DNA of 64,000 bases from Paenibacillus sp. MMS18-CY102 (GCF_009789195.1 NZ_WSTC01000011.1:62001-126000), one strand, 5' to 3'. Positions 24,583-33,714 are shown, counted from the stretch's first letter. The notes: generated by a model from the letters alone, not told the origin. Numbers and translations: made by a program.

Positions 24583-25806
24583 ATGTCAGAAGAAACGAAG
24601 ATTGAAGAAACCACAGCTGCGGAAACGATCAGCCAGGACGCCTTGGACAACTTTGTGTCCTTGAAGAAGGGCGACACGGTTAAAGGCACGATCGTCAAAA
24701 TCGAAGACAACCAAGCTACGGTTAGCCTTGGATATAAATATGACGGCGTGATTCCGCTGCGCGAGCTGTCGTCGGTACAACTCGACAACGCTTCTACGGC
24801 AGTTCAAGTTGGCCAAGAAGTTGAACTTAAAGTCGTCAGCATTGACGACGAGAAAGAAAAGCTCGTGCTTTCCAAACGTGCAATCGATGGCGAAAAAGCA
24901 TGGGATGAACTCCAAGCGAAATTCGACAGCAGCGAAGCGTTTGACGTTGTTATCGCCGATGTAGTGAAAGGCGGTCTCGTAGCTGATGTTGGCGTACGCG
25001 GCTTCATTCCAGCATCGATGGTAGAGCGCCACTTCGTTGAAGATTTCTCGGATTACAAAGGCCGTTCGATCAAAGTCAAAGTGAAAGAAATTGACCGCGA
25101 GAACAACAAAGTAATCCTGTCTGCTAAAGAAGTGCTGGAAGCTGACTTCGAAGCAAACAAACAAAAGATCATGGCTTCGCTTGAAGCAGGCCAAGAGCTT
25201 GAAGGTACAGTACAACGCCTGACGCCATTCGGTGCATTCATCGATATCGGCGGCATCGACGGTCTCGTTCACGTATCCGAAATCTCGTGGCAGCATGTTG
25301 CACATCCGAAAGATGCCGTTTCCGAAGGCCAATCGGTTCGTGTAAAAGTGCTGAAAGTTGATCCAGCTGCAGGAAAAATCAGCCTGAGCATGAAAGCTGC
25401 ACAACCAGGCCCTTGGGATTCCGCAATCAATAGCTTTAATACAGGTGATATCGTAACGGGCACTGTTCGCCGCATCGTTGATTTCGGTGCATTCATCGAA
25501 ATCGCACCAGGCGTTGAAGGTCTCGTTCACATTTCACAAATTGCACACCGCCATGTAGCTACTCCGCATGAAGTGTTGAAAGAGGGCCAAGAAGTTAAAG
25601 CTAAAATTCTTGACTTCAACCCAGCACAAAAACGTGTATCCTTGTCGATCAAGGAAACGGAAGAAGCGCCTGAGCAAGCTCCACGCGCTGAGCGTCCAGC
25701 ACGTGCACCTAAAGAAGACCATAGCGCAGCAATCGCAGCGAACAACCAAAGCCTGAGCTTCACGCTTGGCGAGCGTTTCGGCGATAAACTGAGCAAATTC
25801 AAATAA
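24583..25806 (+). CDS. ypfD: S1-repeat RNA-binding protein (RpsA/YpfD type)
   Basis: The 407-residue protein has four S1 domains at about 25-95, 112-178, 196-266 and 281-351, each with the G..V.G.V..I pattern (for example GQELEGTVQRLTPFGAFIDI). A charged C-terminal tail ends it. This is the short ribosomal-protein-S1 homologue of Bacillales; it binds mRNA but is not the essential S1 of proteobacteria. The ATG at 24583 follows TTGAGGAGG; the longer frame (24550) contains that site. Codon use is more biased than in the neighbours, as for a highly expressed gene. Confidence 0.92.
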   Translation: MSEETKIEETTAAETISQDALDNFVSLKKGDTVKGTIVKIEDNQATVSLGYKYDGVIPLRELSSVQLDNASTAVQVGQEVELKVVSIDDEKEKLVLSKRAIDGEKAWDELQAKFDSSEAFDVVIADVVKGGLVADVGVRGFIPASMVERHFVEDFSDYKGRSIKVKVKEIDRENNKVILSAKEVLEADFEANKQKIMASLEAGQELEGTVQRLTPFGAFIDIGGIDGLVHVSEISWQHVAHPKDAVSEGQSVRVKVLKVDPAAGKISLSMKAAQPGPWDSAINSFNTGDIVTGTVRRIVDFGAFIEIAPGVEGLVHISQIAHRHVATPHEVLKEGQEVKAKILDFNPAQKRVSLSIKETEEAPEQAPRAERPARAPKEDHSAAIAANNQSLSFTLGERFGDKLSKFK

Positions 25807-25813
25807 GTGACTG

Positions 25814-25888
25814 ATTTGGCGAGAGCCAAATTGGTATAGGAATTGAAGCAAGCCTGTAACCAACGAATGTTGGTTGCAGGCTTGTTTT
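25814..25888 (+). terminator. Two hairpins, strong terminator after ypfD
   Basis: ATTTGGC-GAGA-GCCAAAT (25814-25831) is followed by a 16-bp stem (25849-25864 with 25869-25884, loop GAAT, one G-U) and TTTTG. Confidence 0.88.
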
Positions 25889-25965
25889 GTTTTATCAGTG
25901 GGTTCGTGGGTTATGCTTCGCTTTCATTGTGCATAATACAGGCAAGCGAGGTGAAAGCAGCATTT

Positions 25966-26619
25966 ATGAATCCTGGGTATATTTCGTATTGGATCCTTAC
26001 CATTATGGCCATATTAGTGTTTACCGGTTGGTGGAAATGGCTGGCGGATGATGTGCGGCCACGGCATATCGTGATTTTGGGAGCTGGGTGTCTAGCCTTG
26101 TCCCATTTATATGTCCCGCTTGATTTCATTGGCGGGAACCTGGGGGAAATCAGTATATCTGTATGCTGGCTAGCAATGTGGGCAATCGGAATTATTGCAA
26201 TTAGGCCTTCAGACGGTTCTTTGCAACGTTTTTATTTATTTGTTGCCGCTTTGTTGTCTGCACTGATGGGAGGCTGGCTTCGTATGCTTTATACGAATGA
26301 TCCAGTTCTTATTGTTATGCATGCGACCGCGGATTCAGCAATTCTGATCGGATTTACAGCTTCGATTAGTGCACTGAGCTGCGCCTCCTTATTGTTTAGT
26401 GTAGTGACGCTGGCTTCCATATTAGAACCGCTATTAGTGGTTGAATTAATGCCGTCCATATCAGCAAAGCCAGTAACGCTTGGGTCGCTTGCATGGTGGG
26501 ATAGCTACTTGTTGGCATGGTTCACAGCCCGCGCTGTTGTATTGATTGCACGCGCCGTAAGAGTTGTAGCCGCCAAATGGTTCACTCGAACCGCCGGTGA
26601 GCGAGAAGGAGGCACTTAA
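25966..26619 (+). CDS. yphA: YphA-like polytopic membrane protein
   Basis: A hydrophobic protein of about 217 residues with five or six membrane helices and no enzymatic motif. Its place between ypfD and the YIEGIA gene matches B. subtilis yphA, a ~199-residue membrane protein of unknown role. The frame stays open back to 25843, but that stretch encodes the terminator stem, so I use the ATG at 25966, preceded by GCGAGGTGA. Spacing is long (11 bp), and GTG 25951 is an alternative. It ends 2 bp before the next gene. Confidence 0.7.
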   Translation: MNPGYISYWILTIMAILVFTGWWKWLADDVRPRHIVILGAGCLALSHLYVPLDFIGGNLGEISISVCWLAMWAIGIIAIRPSDGSLQRFYLFVAALLSALMGGWLRMLYTNDPVLIVMHATADSAILIGFTASISALSCASLLFSVVTLASILEPLLVVELMPSISAKPVTLGSLAWWDSYLLAWFTARAVVLIARAVRVVAAKWFTRTAGEREGGT

Positions 26620-26621
26620 CA

Positions 26622-27542
26622 ATGTTTCATTGGCTGGAGGCGTACACTACCGATCACAAATATATGCTTGGCGTCTCGCTCGGTGTCATCTTCGGGTTAT
26701 CGGCTAGGCTGCTTATGATGCGAACCGACTATCGGCAATATCCTACTTACCCCCATGGGCGGATCATTCATATTTCGCTCGGAATTATTGCGGCAGCGTT
26801 AGGCGCTGTTGCCATTCCAGCATTATATAAGAAGGATTATACGGCAATCACGTTTCTGACGCTTGCTGCCCAACAATTTCGGGATGTACGAAAGATGGAG
26901 CGGGATACCCTCACGAATATAGATAGTATGGAGCTGGTGTCTCGCGGCACTACATATATTGAAGGAATTGCAATGGTGTTTGAGGGGCGCAATTACCTCG
27001 TTATTTTCACCTCGCTGCTGACAAGCCTTTTTGCTATTGCCTTCAACGTTTGGGTTGGTGCCATCGCAGGTGTCGTGCTCATCTTTGCTGTCCAGTTTCT
27101 GAAGTCAGGCAAATCGATCTCGCATATTGCAGAAGTCACATCCGCGCCGCTTAGAATTGAGGGACCGGATCTTTATGTGGATGATATTTATATGATGAAT
27201 GTAGGGCTTAAAGCCGATCAAGAGCTCATTGCTGAACGTGGATTAGGCGTCATTGTGAAGCCGTTTAATCCCAATGGCAAAGCAACATTGTCGAATCTTG
27301 GCCAGCGGCAAGCCATTTTGTACGATCTATCGACGATACTCGGCGTTTTCCGCGATAGCGGCGAACCGTCACTGGTTCCGATGGCCAAGCTGGATATGCG
27401 AGACGGAAGGCTTGGGGTGTTCATGCTTCCGCAGGAGAAAGATGCAGGGAAAGCGGCTGAAGTCGTTAGGCGCGTCCCGATCTTGGAATCTGCAGTCCGG
27501 ATGCCAACGGAAGCTTCGGTGAACAAGGAGGGAGGCACATAG
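26622..27542 (+). CDS. seaA: YIEGIA family protein (YphB/SeaA), spore envelope
   Basis: The 306-residue protein contains the naming motif TTYIEGIAMVFEGRNY near residue 106. Several N-terminal membrane helices (about 14-32, 46-65, 120-165) precede a soluble C-terminal part from about 175. The family occurs in spore-formers; B. subtilis YphB was renamed SeaA for a role in spore envelope assembly, from memory. It is preceded by yphA and followed at once by its small capping subunit, so the three form an operon. Confidence 0.85.
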   Translation: MFHWLEAYTTDHKYMLGVSLGVIFGLSARLLMMRTDYRQYPTYPHGRIIHISLGIIAAALGAVAIPALYKKDYTAITFLTLAAQQFRDVRKMERDTLTNIDSMELVSRGTTYIEGIAMVFEGRNYLVIFTSLLTSLFAIAFNVWVGAIAGVVLIFAVQFLKSGKSISHIAEVTSAPLRIEGPDLYVDDIYMMNVGLKADQELIAERGLGVIVKPFNPNGKATLSNLGQRQAILYDLSTILGVFRDSGEPSLVPMAKLDMRDGRLGVFMLPQEKDAGKAAEVVRRVPILESAVRMPTEASVNKEGGT

Positions 27543-27543
27543 G

Positions 27544-27729
27544 ATGGCGCGAATCGTAGCAATCGTGTCGACAGAGGCTGCTTCAGTAATGGGAGGAGGA
27601 GCGCCAGTTTTCATTGAAACTAATGCGGATGACCTTCAGAAGACCGCTTTTTTGCTCGAAAAAATATTGGATGCCAATGCGCATGATTTAAAGAACGGCA
27701 GCTTTGTTCTGGTCGATCACCATACATAG
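27544..27729 (+). CDS. Capping complex subunit for YIEGIA
   Basis: This 61-residue protein (MARIVAIVSTEAASVMGGGAP ... FVLVDHHT) is of the small family always found after YIEGIA genes. It starts 1 bp after the seaA stop, with GGAGGGAGG as ribosome site. It probably forms a complex with the YIEGIA protein. It has no membrane helix and one Cys-free domain. Confidence 0.75.
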   Translation: MARIVAIVSTEAASVMGGGAPVFIETNADDLQKTAFLLEKILDANAHDLKNGSFVLVDHHT

Positions 27730-27808
27730 CGCGATATGAAAAGTTAGCCAAGCTGATTATTTTTTGCTATGATGGTTATCGTGAGTATTTTCGAAGGAGT
27801 GGAATCTT

Positions 27809-29131
27809 ATGGCAAGACCCGTTATAGCAATCGTCGGACGGCCGAATGTAGGGAAGTCCACCATCTTTAATCGGGTCATCGGTGATCGGCTGGCCATTGT
27901 TGAAGATAAGCCGGGCGTAACCCGCGACCGGATCTATGGCACAGGTGAATGGAATGGCAGAGCGTTTAGCATCGTCGATACTGGTGGTATTGAAATCGAT
28001 GGCGAAGACGAGATCATGAAATCGGTCCGTATGCAAGCAGAGCTTGCTGTTGAAGAAGCGGACGTTATCATATTCATGGTAGATGCAAAAGCCGGAATGA
28101 CCCATGCGGATGATGAAGTAGCACAAATGCTCTTCCGTTCGCGCAAACCAATCGTTGTAGCGGTTAATAAAGTGGACAACTTTAACCGCATGGATGATGT
28201 ATATGAATTTTATGGATTAGGATTTGGAACTCCGGTCGCGATCTCGGGTTCGCACGGCATGGGCATCGGAGATTTATTGGATGCAGCGGTTGAGAAATTG
28301 CCCGAGCAAGTGGATGAAGAGTATGATGAGGACGTTATTCGAGTTGCATTGATCGGCCGTCCGAATGTTGGGAAATCTTCTCTCGTAAATGCGATTCTAG
28401 GTGAAGAACGTGTAATCGTGAGCGATGTTGCGGGCACGACGCGTGATGCCATCGATACGCCGTTCGAGAAAGATGGCCAGCGTTATGTCTTGATCGATAC
28501 TGCCGGCATGCGCAAACGCGGCAAGGTATACGAATCGACAGAGAAGTATAGTGTCATGCGTTCCCTAAAAGCGATTGAGCGTGCAGATGTCGTGCTGATC
28601 CTTATTAACGGCGAAGAGGGAATTATCGAGCAAGACAAACATATTGCTGGATATGCCCATGAAGCAGGCAAAGCTTCTATTTTCGTCGTGAATAAATGGG
28701 ATGCCGTCGAACGTGACGAGAAGACGATGATTCATTTTACACAGGATGTTCGTGATCACTTCCTGTTCATGCATTATGCACCGATTGCATTCTTGTCCGC
28801 GAAGACGAAGCAACGCTTGCATAAGCTGCTTCCGATCGTTAACCATGTATCTGAGCAGCATGCGCTGCGCATTCAGACCCATGTGTTGAATGATGTCATT
28901 TCGGATGCAGTTGCGATCAATCCGCCGCCGACGGATAAAGGCAAACGGCTTCGGATTAATTATGCGACGCAGGTGGCAACGAAACCGCCTACTATCGTTA
29001 TTTTTGTTAATGATCCGGAGATCATGCACTTTTCCTATGAGCGGTATTTGGAAAACAAAATCCGTGCTGCATTTAACTTTGAGGGGACACCGGTCCGCCT
29101 GTTCACACGCCGTAAATCCGATTCGGATTAA
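27809..29131 (+). CDS. der: Ribosome-assembly GTPase Der (EngA)
   Basis: Der acts in 50S subunit assembly. The 440-residue protein has two tandem GTPase domains: GRPNVGKST at 10-18 with DTGG and NKVD, and GRPNVGKSS near 184-192 with DTAG and NKWD. A KH-like domain follows ([38 protein letters not shown]). A TGCTATGAT sequence at about 27763-27771 may be an extended -10 promoter. The order seaA-der-plsY-gpsA resembles other Bacillales. Confidence 0.95.
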   Translation: MARPVIAIVGRPNVGKSTIFNRVIGDRLAIVEDKPGVTRDRIYGTGEWNGRAFSIVDTGGIEIDGEDEIMKSVRMQAELAVEEADVIIFMVDAKAGMTHADDEVAQMLFRSRKPIVVAVNKVDNFNRMDDVYEFYGLGFGTPVAISGSHGMGIGDLLDAAVEKLPEQVDEEYDEDVIRVALIGRPNVGKSSLVNAILGEERVIVSDVAGTTRDAIDTPFEKDGQRYVLIDTAGMRKRGKVYESTEKYSVMRSLKAIERADVVLILINGEEGIIEQDKHIAGYAHEAGKASIFVVNKWDAVERDEKTMIHFTQDVRDHFLFMHYAPIAFLSAKTKQRLHKLLPIVNHVSEQHALRIQTHVLNDVISDAVAINPPPTDKGKRLRINYATQVATKPPTIVIFVNDPEIMHFSYERYLENKIRAAFNFEGTPVRLFTRRKSDSD

Positions 29132-29200
29132 TGCGGCTGTTGTGGCGGATTGCACAATAACGGCTAGTCGAATGGACTAGGCAAGTAGGGGAGAACGACA

Positions 29201-29803
29201 TTGTTAAACGCAGTCATCGCGGTTGTCATTAGTTATTTGTTAGGATCTGTATCATTTAGTATCGTCATCGCACGTCTTGTGAAGGGCATCGACATCAGGC
29301 AGCATGGCAGCGGCAATGCAGGTGCAACCAATACGCTTCGCGTCCTTGGGAAGGGACCGGGCATTACGGTATTCATTCTCGATATTCTCAAAGGCGTAGC
29401 CGCGGTAGCAATCGGTTATGCACTTAATAATGAATATGAGTCTTGGACGCCGGTGCTTTGTGGCTTGGCAGCTATCGTGGGCCATAATTGGCCGATCTGG
29501 TTCCGTTTTAAAGGCGGTAAAGGGATTGCTACGACGGTTGGCGCGATCATGACGCTTGCATTCGTGCCTGCATTAATTGCGGGTCTAGTTGCAATCGCAA
29601 TCATCGCAATCACGCGTTATGTTTCCGTTGGGTCGCTGCTGTTCGCGGCACTTGTTCCAGTCGGGGTTATCATGATGACAGGAACGGGACCATTGTTGTG
29701 GGCCAGCTTGTTGATTTGCGTCTTCGCATTCGTACGGCACCGGTCGAATCTGGTGAAGCTTGTGAAAGGTAAAGAAAACAAGCTGGGCGCGAAGAAAGGG
29801 TAG
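29201..29803 (+). CDS. plsY: Acyl-phosphate:glycerol-3-phosphate acyltransferase
   Basis: PlsY makes lysophosphatidate from acyl-phosphate. The 200-residue membrane protein shows the three family motifs: GSVSFSIVIARL near residue 12, RQHGSGNAGATNTLRVLGK near 35-53, and GHNWPIWFRFKGGKGIATT near 95-113. The start is TTG 29201 after GGGGAGA. It stands 9 bp before gpsA, which makes its substrate glycerol-3-phosphate. Confidence 0.94.
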   Translation: MLNAVIAVVISYLLGSVSFSIVIARLVKGIDIRQHGSGNAGATNTLRVLGKGPGITVFILDILKGVAAVAIGYALNNEYESWTPVLCGLAAIVGHNWPIWFRFKGGKGIATTVGAIMTLAFVPALIAGLVAIAIIAITRYVSVGSLLFAALVPVGVIMMTGTGPLLWASLLICVFAFVRHRSNLVKLVKGKENKLGAKKG

Positions 29804-29812
29804 ACGAATCTA

Positions 29813-30871
29813 ATGAAGAATGAATACCAATCGAACGGACGCAAGGCAGCTGTGCTTGTTGCGGGAAGCTGGGGAACGGCGCTTGCTGCCGTCCTGTGCG
29901 ATAATGGATATGATGTGCACATTTGGACCCGAAACGAAACACAGGCAGCAGAGATTAACGCGTCCCATTCGAACAACCGTTATTTGCCAGGCTGCATGCT
30001 TCCGAGGACCTTAAAGGCTACAGCAATCATGAGTGATGCGCTTGAAGGGGCAGAGATTGTTTTGTTTACTTCCCCTTCTTCGGCGATGCGTGAGGTAGCC
30101 AAGCAGGCTGCTCCGTTCCTGCCGGCAAACGCACTTGTCGTCCATGCGACGAAAGGGTTCGAGTCCGATACGTTAAATCGGATGACAACGGTTTTGTCAG
30201 AAGAATTAGGCAGGCCGGAAGATTCTATGGTCGTACTGTCTGGGCCAAGCCATGCGGAAGAGGTGGCAAGGCGGCAGCCGACGACTGTCGTCGTGGCATC
30301 AGCGGACCAATCTTGTGCGGAGCAAGCGCAGGATGCGTTCATTAATGCGTACTTCCGCGTTTATACCAATCCAGATGTGATCGGCGTAGAAGTGGCTGGC
30401 GCGATCAAAAATATTATTGCGCTTGGCGCGGGCTTATCGGACGGGCTCGGATTCGGTGACAATGCGAAAGCAGCATTATTAACGCGAGGCCTTGCAGAGA
30501 TTAGCCGCCTTGGAACGGCAATGGGCGCGAATACGCTTACGTTTGCCGGGCTGGCTGGCGTTGGTGACCTTGTTGTGACCAGCACAAGCAAGCACAGCCG
30601 TAACTGGCGTGCAGGCTCGATGCTTGCAGAAGGGCTTCAGCTCGAGGAGGTTCTCTCGCGAATGGGGATGGTTGTCGAAGGCGTTCGCACAACAATGGCA
30701 GCCCGTAAGCTTGCAGCGCGTTATGAGGTGGAGATGCCCATCGCTGAGCAGCTCTATCAAGTGCTGTTTGAAGGATGTGCGCCCAAGGCTGCGGTCGGAT
30801 TGCTGATGGGGCGCGGCCGGACGCATGAGAGCGAGCAAGTCGCTCAGGACTGGGGCCTACACCAAAGCTAA
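29813..30871 (+). CDS. gpsA: Glycerol-3-phosphate dehydrogenase [NAD(P)+]
   Basis: GpsA reduces dihydroxyacetone phosphate to glycerol-3-phosphate for phospholipid synthesis. The 352-residue enzyme has an N-terminal dinucleotide fold (VLVAGSWGTALAAVLCDNG), VHATKGFE, LSGPSHAEEVA, the catalytic Lys in VAGAIKNIIALGAGLSDGLGFGDNAKAAL, and RNWRAGSMLAEG-type substrate residues. The glycine motif reads AGSWGTA instead of the usual GAGSWGTA. It functions with plsY upstream. Confidence 0.94.
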   Translation: MKNEYQSNGRKAAVLVAGSWGTALAAVLCDNGYDVHIWTRNETQAAEINASHSNNRYLPGCMLPRTLKATAIMSDALEGAEIVLFTSPSSAMREVAKQAAPFLPANALVVHATKGFESDTLNRMTTVLSEELGRPEDSMVVLSGPSHAEEVARRQPTTVVVASADQSCAEQAQDAFINAYFRVYTNPDVIGVEVAGAIKNIIALGAGLSDGLGFGDNAKAALLTRGLAEISRLGTAMGANTLTFAGLAGVGDLVVTSTSKHSRNWRAGSMLAEGLQLEEVLSRMGMVVEGVRTTMAARKLAARYEVEMPIAEQLYQVLFEGCAPKAAVGLLMGRGRTHESEQVAQDWGLHQS

Positions 30872-30951
30872 ACGCCTCTCATATGATGCTAGCAGCGTAC
30901 GATTTCGCTTATGGAATCGGAGTTGCTGCGCATAGGGAGGAGGCGGCGAAG

Positions 30952-31233
30952 ATGGCAGACAAGAAGAACCTGTCTAAAGACGTACTGAGTGCCGTCAACA
31001 AAAAAACGGGCAAGGCGATATCGGAATCCGAAGTGAAAAAGCTCGCAAGCGGCGTAACCGCAGAAACGATGCAGAGCGAAGCTGAGCTTAAGAAGCTGAT
31101 CAAGCAAGTGTCAGCTATGGCTAAGGTTCCGGTATCTGAACAGACGATCTCAGATATTGTTCGGGCTGTTAAAGCAAGTGGCATGAATATGTCCAACATG
31201 GAAACGATTATGAAATTTATGATGAAAAAGTGA
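30952..31233 (+). CDS. spoVIF: Stage VI sporulation protein F
   Basis: SpoVIF is involved in late spore coat assembly. This 93-residue protein has the family blocks LSKDVLSAVNKKTGK, SEVKKLASGVTAETMQSE, LIKQVSAMAKVPVSE and VKASGMNMSNMETIMKFMMKK. The ATG at 30952 is preceded by GGGAGGAGG; the longer frame from 30883 lacks a ribosome site. In B. subtilis the gene (yjcC) lies elsewhere; here it follows gpsA. A strong terminator follows. Confidence 0.82.
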   Translation: MADKKNLSKDVLSAVNKKTGKAISESEVKKLASGVTAETMQSEAELKKLIKQVSAMAKVPVSEQTISDIVRAVKASGMNMSNMETIMKFMMKK

Positions 31234-31287
31234 CGGCATAGTGCCGAAACACCGTTCGTACATGACTTTCACCAATACGGGAAAGAC

Positions 31288-31327
31288 GAAACGGCGCCGT
31301 CCATGACGGTTCGCCGTTTCTTTTTTT
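31288..31327 (+). terminator. Terminator after spoVIF
   Basis: GAAACGGCGCCGTC (31288-31301) and GACGG..CGCCGTTTC (31305-31320) pair almost fully, then seven T. Confidence 0.9.
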
Positions 31328-31384
31328 ACATACCGGCTGGACAATCTAAAGTTGGATAGCCGACTGATGGGAGGGTGAATAGAC

Positions 31385-31567
31385 TTGGATCCCATGACGA
31401 AGATGTGGATATCGTTTGTAGGCATAGGGCTAATGGCTTTTGCAGCTTTTTTAATATCGTTTGCGAGGTATAAGACGAAGGGTGTAGTTAGGCTATTGCT
31501 TTCGGTTATTGCATTCATTTTATTGGTTTTCGGCTTTATTTATGGCGCATTTACTGTCTTTACATAA
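31385..31567 (+). CDS. yphE: DUF2768 (YphE-like) small membrane protein
   Basis: This 60-residue protein has two membrane helices (about 8-26 and 33-55). It resembles B. subtilis YphE, a short membrane protein of unknown function found in the der-gpsA neighbourhood. The TTG at 31385 follows GGGAGGGTGA; ATG 31394 is a possible alternative. It starts a group of small genes that runs to yphF. Confidence 0.65.
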   Translation: MDPMTKMWISFVGIGLMAFAAFLISFARYKTKGVVRLLLSVIAFILLVFGFIYGAFTVFT

Positions 31568-31603
31568 GAAATTTCACAATTGAGAGGTTGAGGGGTGTCC
31601 ATC

Positions 31604-31900
31604 ATGTTAGAGCTAAAGGGCAAAACGAAGTCTGCGACGATTGAACCTGTAGAAGGCCTCTCCCTGCTTGACTTGGCACTGAAAGCAAACGTTGATTGGC
31701 AGTTTTCGTGTTCACGCGGCACTTGTGCGCGTTGCCGTTGCCAGATCGAAGAGGGTGGTAACCTTCTCGGTGAAATTACGGATTCAGAATGGGACCGCCT
31801 TGAGCCAGAGGAGTTTGACCAAGGCTTCAGGCTTGGGTGCCAAGCTATAGTGGAATCAACGGAAGGGCGAATCGTAGCGGTTAACAAGCCCTATTTTTAA
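31604..31900 (+). CDS. [2Fe-2S] ferredoxin, plant type
   Basis: The 98-residue protein has the plant-type cluster motif CSRGTCARC (CX4CX2C, residues about 33-41) and a distal Cys in LGCQ near residue 78, giving four ligands in a beta-grasp fold. It carries single electrons; the partner is unknown. The ATG at 31604 follows GAGGGG with normal spacing; the GTG at 31595 overlaps that site. A second, divergent ferredoxin lies 640 bp downstream. Confidence 0.88.
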   Translation: MLELKGKTKSATIEPVEGLSLLDLALKANVDWQFSCSRGTCARCRCQIEEGGNLLGEITDSEWDRLEPEEFDQGFRLGCQAIVESTEGRIVAVNKPYF

Positions 31901-31924
31901 ACACTCCGCTTCGAAAGGACGTGC

Positions 31925-32548
31925 ATGATGATACAACTGGAGCAGCTTGAGCGGATGGAGTTTGCTATGGGCGCTATCGCAGAGTTGATGAACGATAGCG
32001 GTGCACGTTGGATTGTTGGCGGCAGCACAGGGCTTGCGCTTCGCGGGATCGGGATCGGGCGCCCACCGAGGGATCTAGATCTATATTCGGATTTGGATAG
32101 TGCACTTCTTCTTCATAAGCGGTTAGAGCGCTACAGTGTCGATCAGCAGCATTGGAGCGAGACGGACCGTTACCAGTCGCTCCTAAGCCACTATGTTATT
32201 GAGACTGTGCCAGTCGAGGTTGTAGGCGGCTTCGTCGTGCAAGCGCATGGGTGCCGGTATGCATTGGAAGTTAATGATTGGCTGCTTGGCCATAGCTTAG
32301 AAGTACAGTGCAATGGGAAGCGGCTTCATGTTGTTCCATTATCGCATGAATTATTGTTTAATGTTCTTCGCGACCGAACCGATCGAGCTGATATCATTGT
32401 TCAAGCTGCTATAGAGACAAGAGCGGCAAGCGAGTTGGCTGACCAACTGGTCGAGCTCTCTTATCGCAATGTGCTACAAGAAGAGCTGATCGCGCCATGG
32501 CTGCTTAAGCTGCGGGGCAGAGAGGGTGGCTTGCACGATGAGCGGTGA
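31925..32548 (+). CDS. Nucleotidyltransferase-fold protein between two ferredoxin genes
   Basis: The 207-residue protein has an N-terminal minimal nucleotidyltransferase signature: WIVGGSTGLALRGIGIGRPPRDLDLYSDLD at residues about 29-58, that is GG(S) followed by DxD. The rest is mixed alpha/beta with no further motif I know. Relatives include antitoxin-type and tRNA-modifying transferases, so no substrate can be named. The start ATG-ATG at 31925 follows AAAGGA. Its end overlaps the second ferredoxin start by 11 bp, which implies co-translation. Confidence 0.65.
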   Translation: MMIQLEQLERMEFAMGAIAELMNDSGARWIVGGSTGLALRGIGIGRPPRDLDLYSDLDSALLLHKRLERYSVDQQHWSETDRYQSLLSHYVIETVPVEVVGGFVVQAHGCRYALEVNDWLLGHSLEVQCNGKRLHVVPLSHELLFNVLRDRTDRADIIVQAAIETRAASELADQLVELSYRNVLQEELIAPWLLKLRGREGGLHDER

Positions 32549-32891
32549 ATGGGAAGTGCTTTTGCAGCCAAGCGGCAAAAAGCTAAAGGCAAGGCGCGGC
32601 ACGACGTTGCTAGATGCAGTCCGCCGGTCCGGTTTGCACTTGCCAACACGCTGCGGCGGCAAAGCAGCTTGCATGATGTGCAAAGTCAGGGATGTAAGTG
32701 GAGCAGGCTTGTCCATGATTAGTGACCAAGAACGCAGAAAGCTTGGCGGCATGGATGAGCAGGGCTATCGGCTTGCTTGCCAGTCCAAAATAATTGGGCC
32801 AGTTGTAATTGAGTTGCCGGAGGACCCGCTGCGTGCGGCTGTACGCAGGCAGCTTGAGCGCCAGCGGGAGGAAGAGGACCGACTATGGTAG
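32538..32891 (+). CDS. [2Fe-2S] ferredoxin with charged C-terminal helix
   Basis: This 117-residue beta-grasp ferredoxin has CGGKAACMMC (CX5CX2C, residues about 35-44) and a distal Cys in LACQ near 82. After the fold a highly charged helix (RRQLERQREEEDR) ends the protein. The first spacing (CX5C) differs from the CX4C of the upstream ferredoxin. The ATG at 32538 lies inside the end of the nucleotidyltransferase gene, with AGAGGGTGG upstream. Confidence 0.85.
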   Translation: MSGEWEVLLQPSGKKLKARRGTTLLDAVRRSGLHLPTRCGGKAACMMCKVRDVSGAGLSMISDQERRKLGGMDEQGYRLACQSKIIGPVVIELPEDPLRAAVRRQLERQREEEDRLW

Positions 32892-32908
32892 AAGGGGAGG
32901 CAATACGC

Positions 32909-33640
32909 ATGCGACGCATTATATTGGCTGTAACGCTGTTAGTTATCATGGTGTCCGTCACCGGATGCATGTATCCAAAGGATCGATTGGTTGAGAACCA
33001 GATGCCGGCTAAAGATGCCATTCTAAATACGCAAACGGTCGTTAACCAATACTACAAGGATACGGGGCTGCTCCCGATGCTAACGGCGGATGTTAGCGTT
33101 CCGAAATACGAGAAATACCGGTTAGATTTTGACAAGCTCAAGAGCAAGCGCTATATATCGGACATGCCAGCGAGCTCATTTGAAGGTGGCGGCCAGTATT
33201 ATTATTTAATCATTAACGAAGAGACGACACGGGATATCAAGCTGATGGATATCGCTGTGGTCCAACAGGTAATGGATCTGCAACGCCAAGTCGATACGTA
33301 CTATGATAGCGATGCAAAGATGGTTTCGCTCAATGCAGAGGAAGCTTATCATGGCTACCATCGGATCGACTTTAAGTTGTTAGGCATTAAAGACCCTAAA
33401 ATCGTTTCTATGTATTCAGGCCGGGCGATTTCTCCAATGATTGATGATCGTGGGCTAGTCTACTTAGACTACGGCTTAGATATCGCGCAAGCTATCCAGA
33501 AGTCTGGAAAAATGCCGAAAGCAGACAGCGACCTTCGTGAAGTTCTCGTAGCTTCTTCGGATCTTGTGCCGGTCAAATCCCCTGTTTATAAATGGGTTAA
33601 CGGCGAGCCTCAGGCTCAGCCTTGGAGCAACGAACAGTAA
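32909..33640 (+). CDS. yphF: YphF-like lipoprotein
   Basis: This 243-residue protein has a lipoprotein signal (RRIILAVTLLVIMVSVTGC, lipobox Cys at about residue 19). The mature part is soluble and faces outside. It sits just before spoIVA, as yphF does in B. subtilis; that gene encodes a lipoprotein of unknown function. The ATG at 32909 follows GGGGAGGC; the ATG at 32885 overlaps the ferredoxin stop and would hide the signal peptide start. Confidence 0.78.
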   Translation: MRRIILAVTLLVIMVSVTGCMYPKDRLVENQMPAKDAILNTQTVVNQYYKDTGLLPMLTADVSVPKYEKYRLDFDKLKSKRYISDMPASSFEGGGQYYYLIINEETTRDIKLMDIAVVQQVMDLQRQVDTYYDSDAKMVSLNAEEAYHGYHRIDFKLLGIKDPKIVSMYSGRAISPMIDDRGLVYLDYGLDIAQAIQKSGKMPKADSDLREVLVASSDLVPVKSPVYKWVNGEPQAQPWSNEQ

Positions 33641-33656
33641 TTTGAGAGCGAAAATG

Positions 33657-33714
33657 GAGCCTTATTGCTTTGCCAGTGCTGCGGCACATGGTGAGCAATA
33701 GGGTTCTTTTTTTA
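33657..33714 (+). terminator. Terminator after yphF
   Basis: GAGCCTTATTGCT (33657-33669) pairs with AGCAATAGGGTTC (33694-33706), using G-U pairs, around a structured loop, then seven T. Confidence 0.85.

Noticed and set aside
24586-25530. 314-codon minus-strand ORF opposite ypfD
   Set aside because: Antisense shadow of a codon-biased S1-repeat gene; Phe-rich product, no start signal.
25843-25965. 41-codon N-terminal extension of yphA
   Set aside because: It encodes the two arms of the ypfD terminator; a ribosome site precedes ATG 25966.
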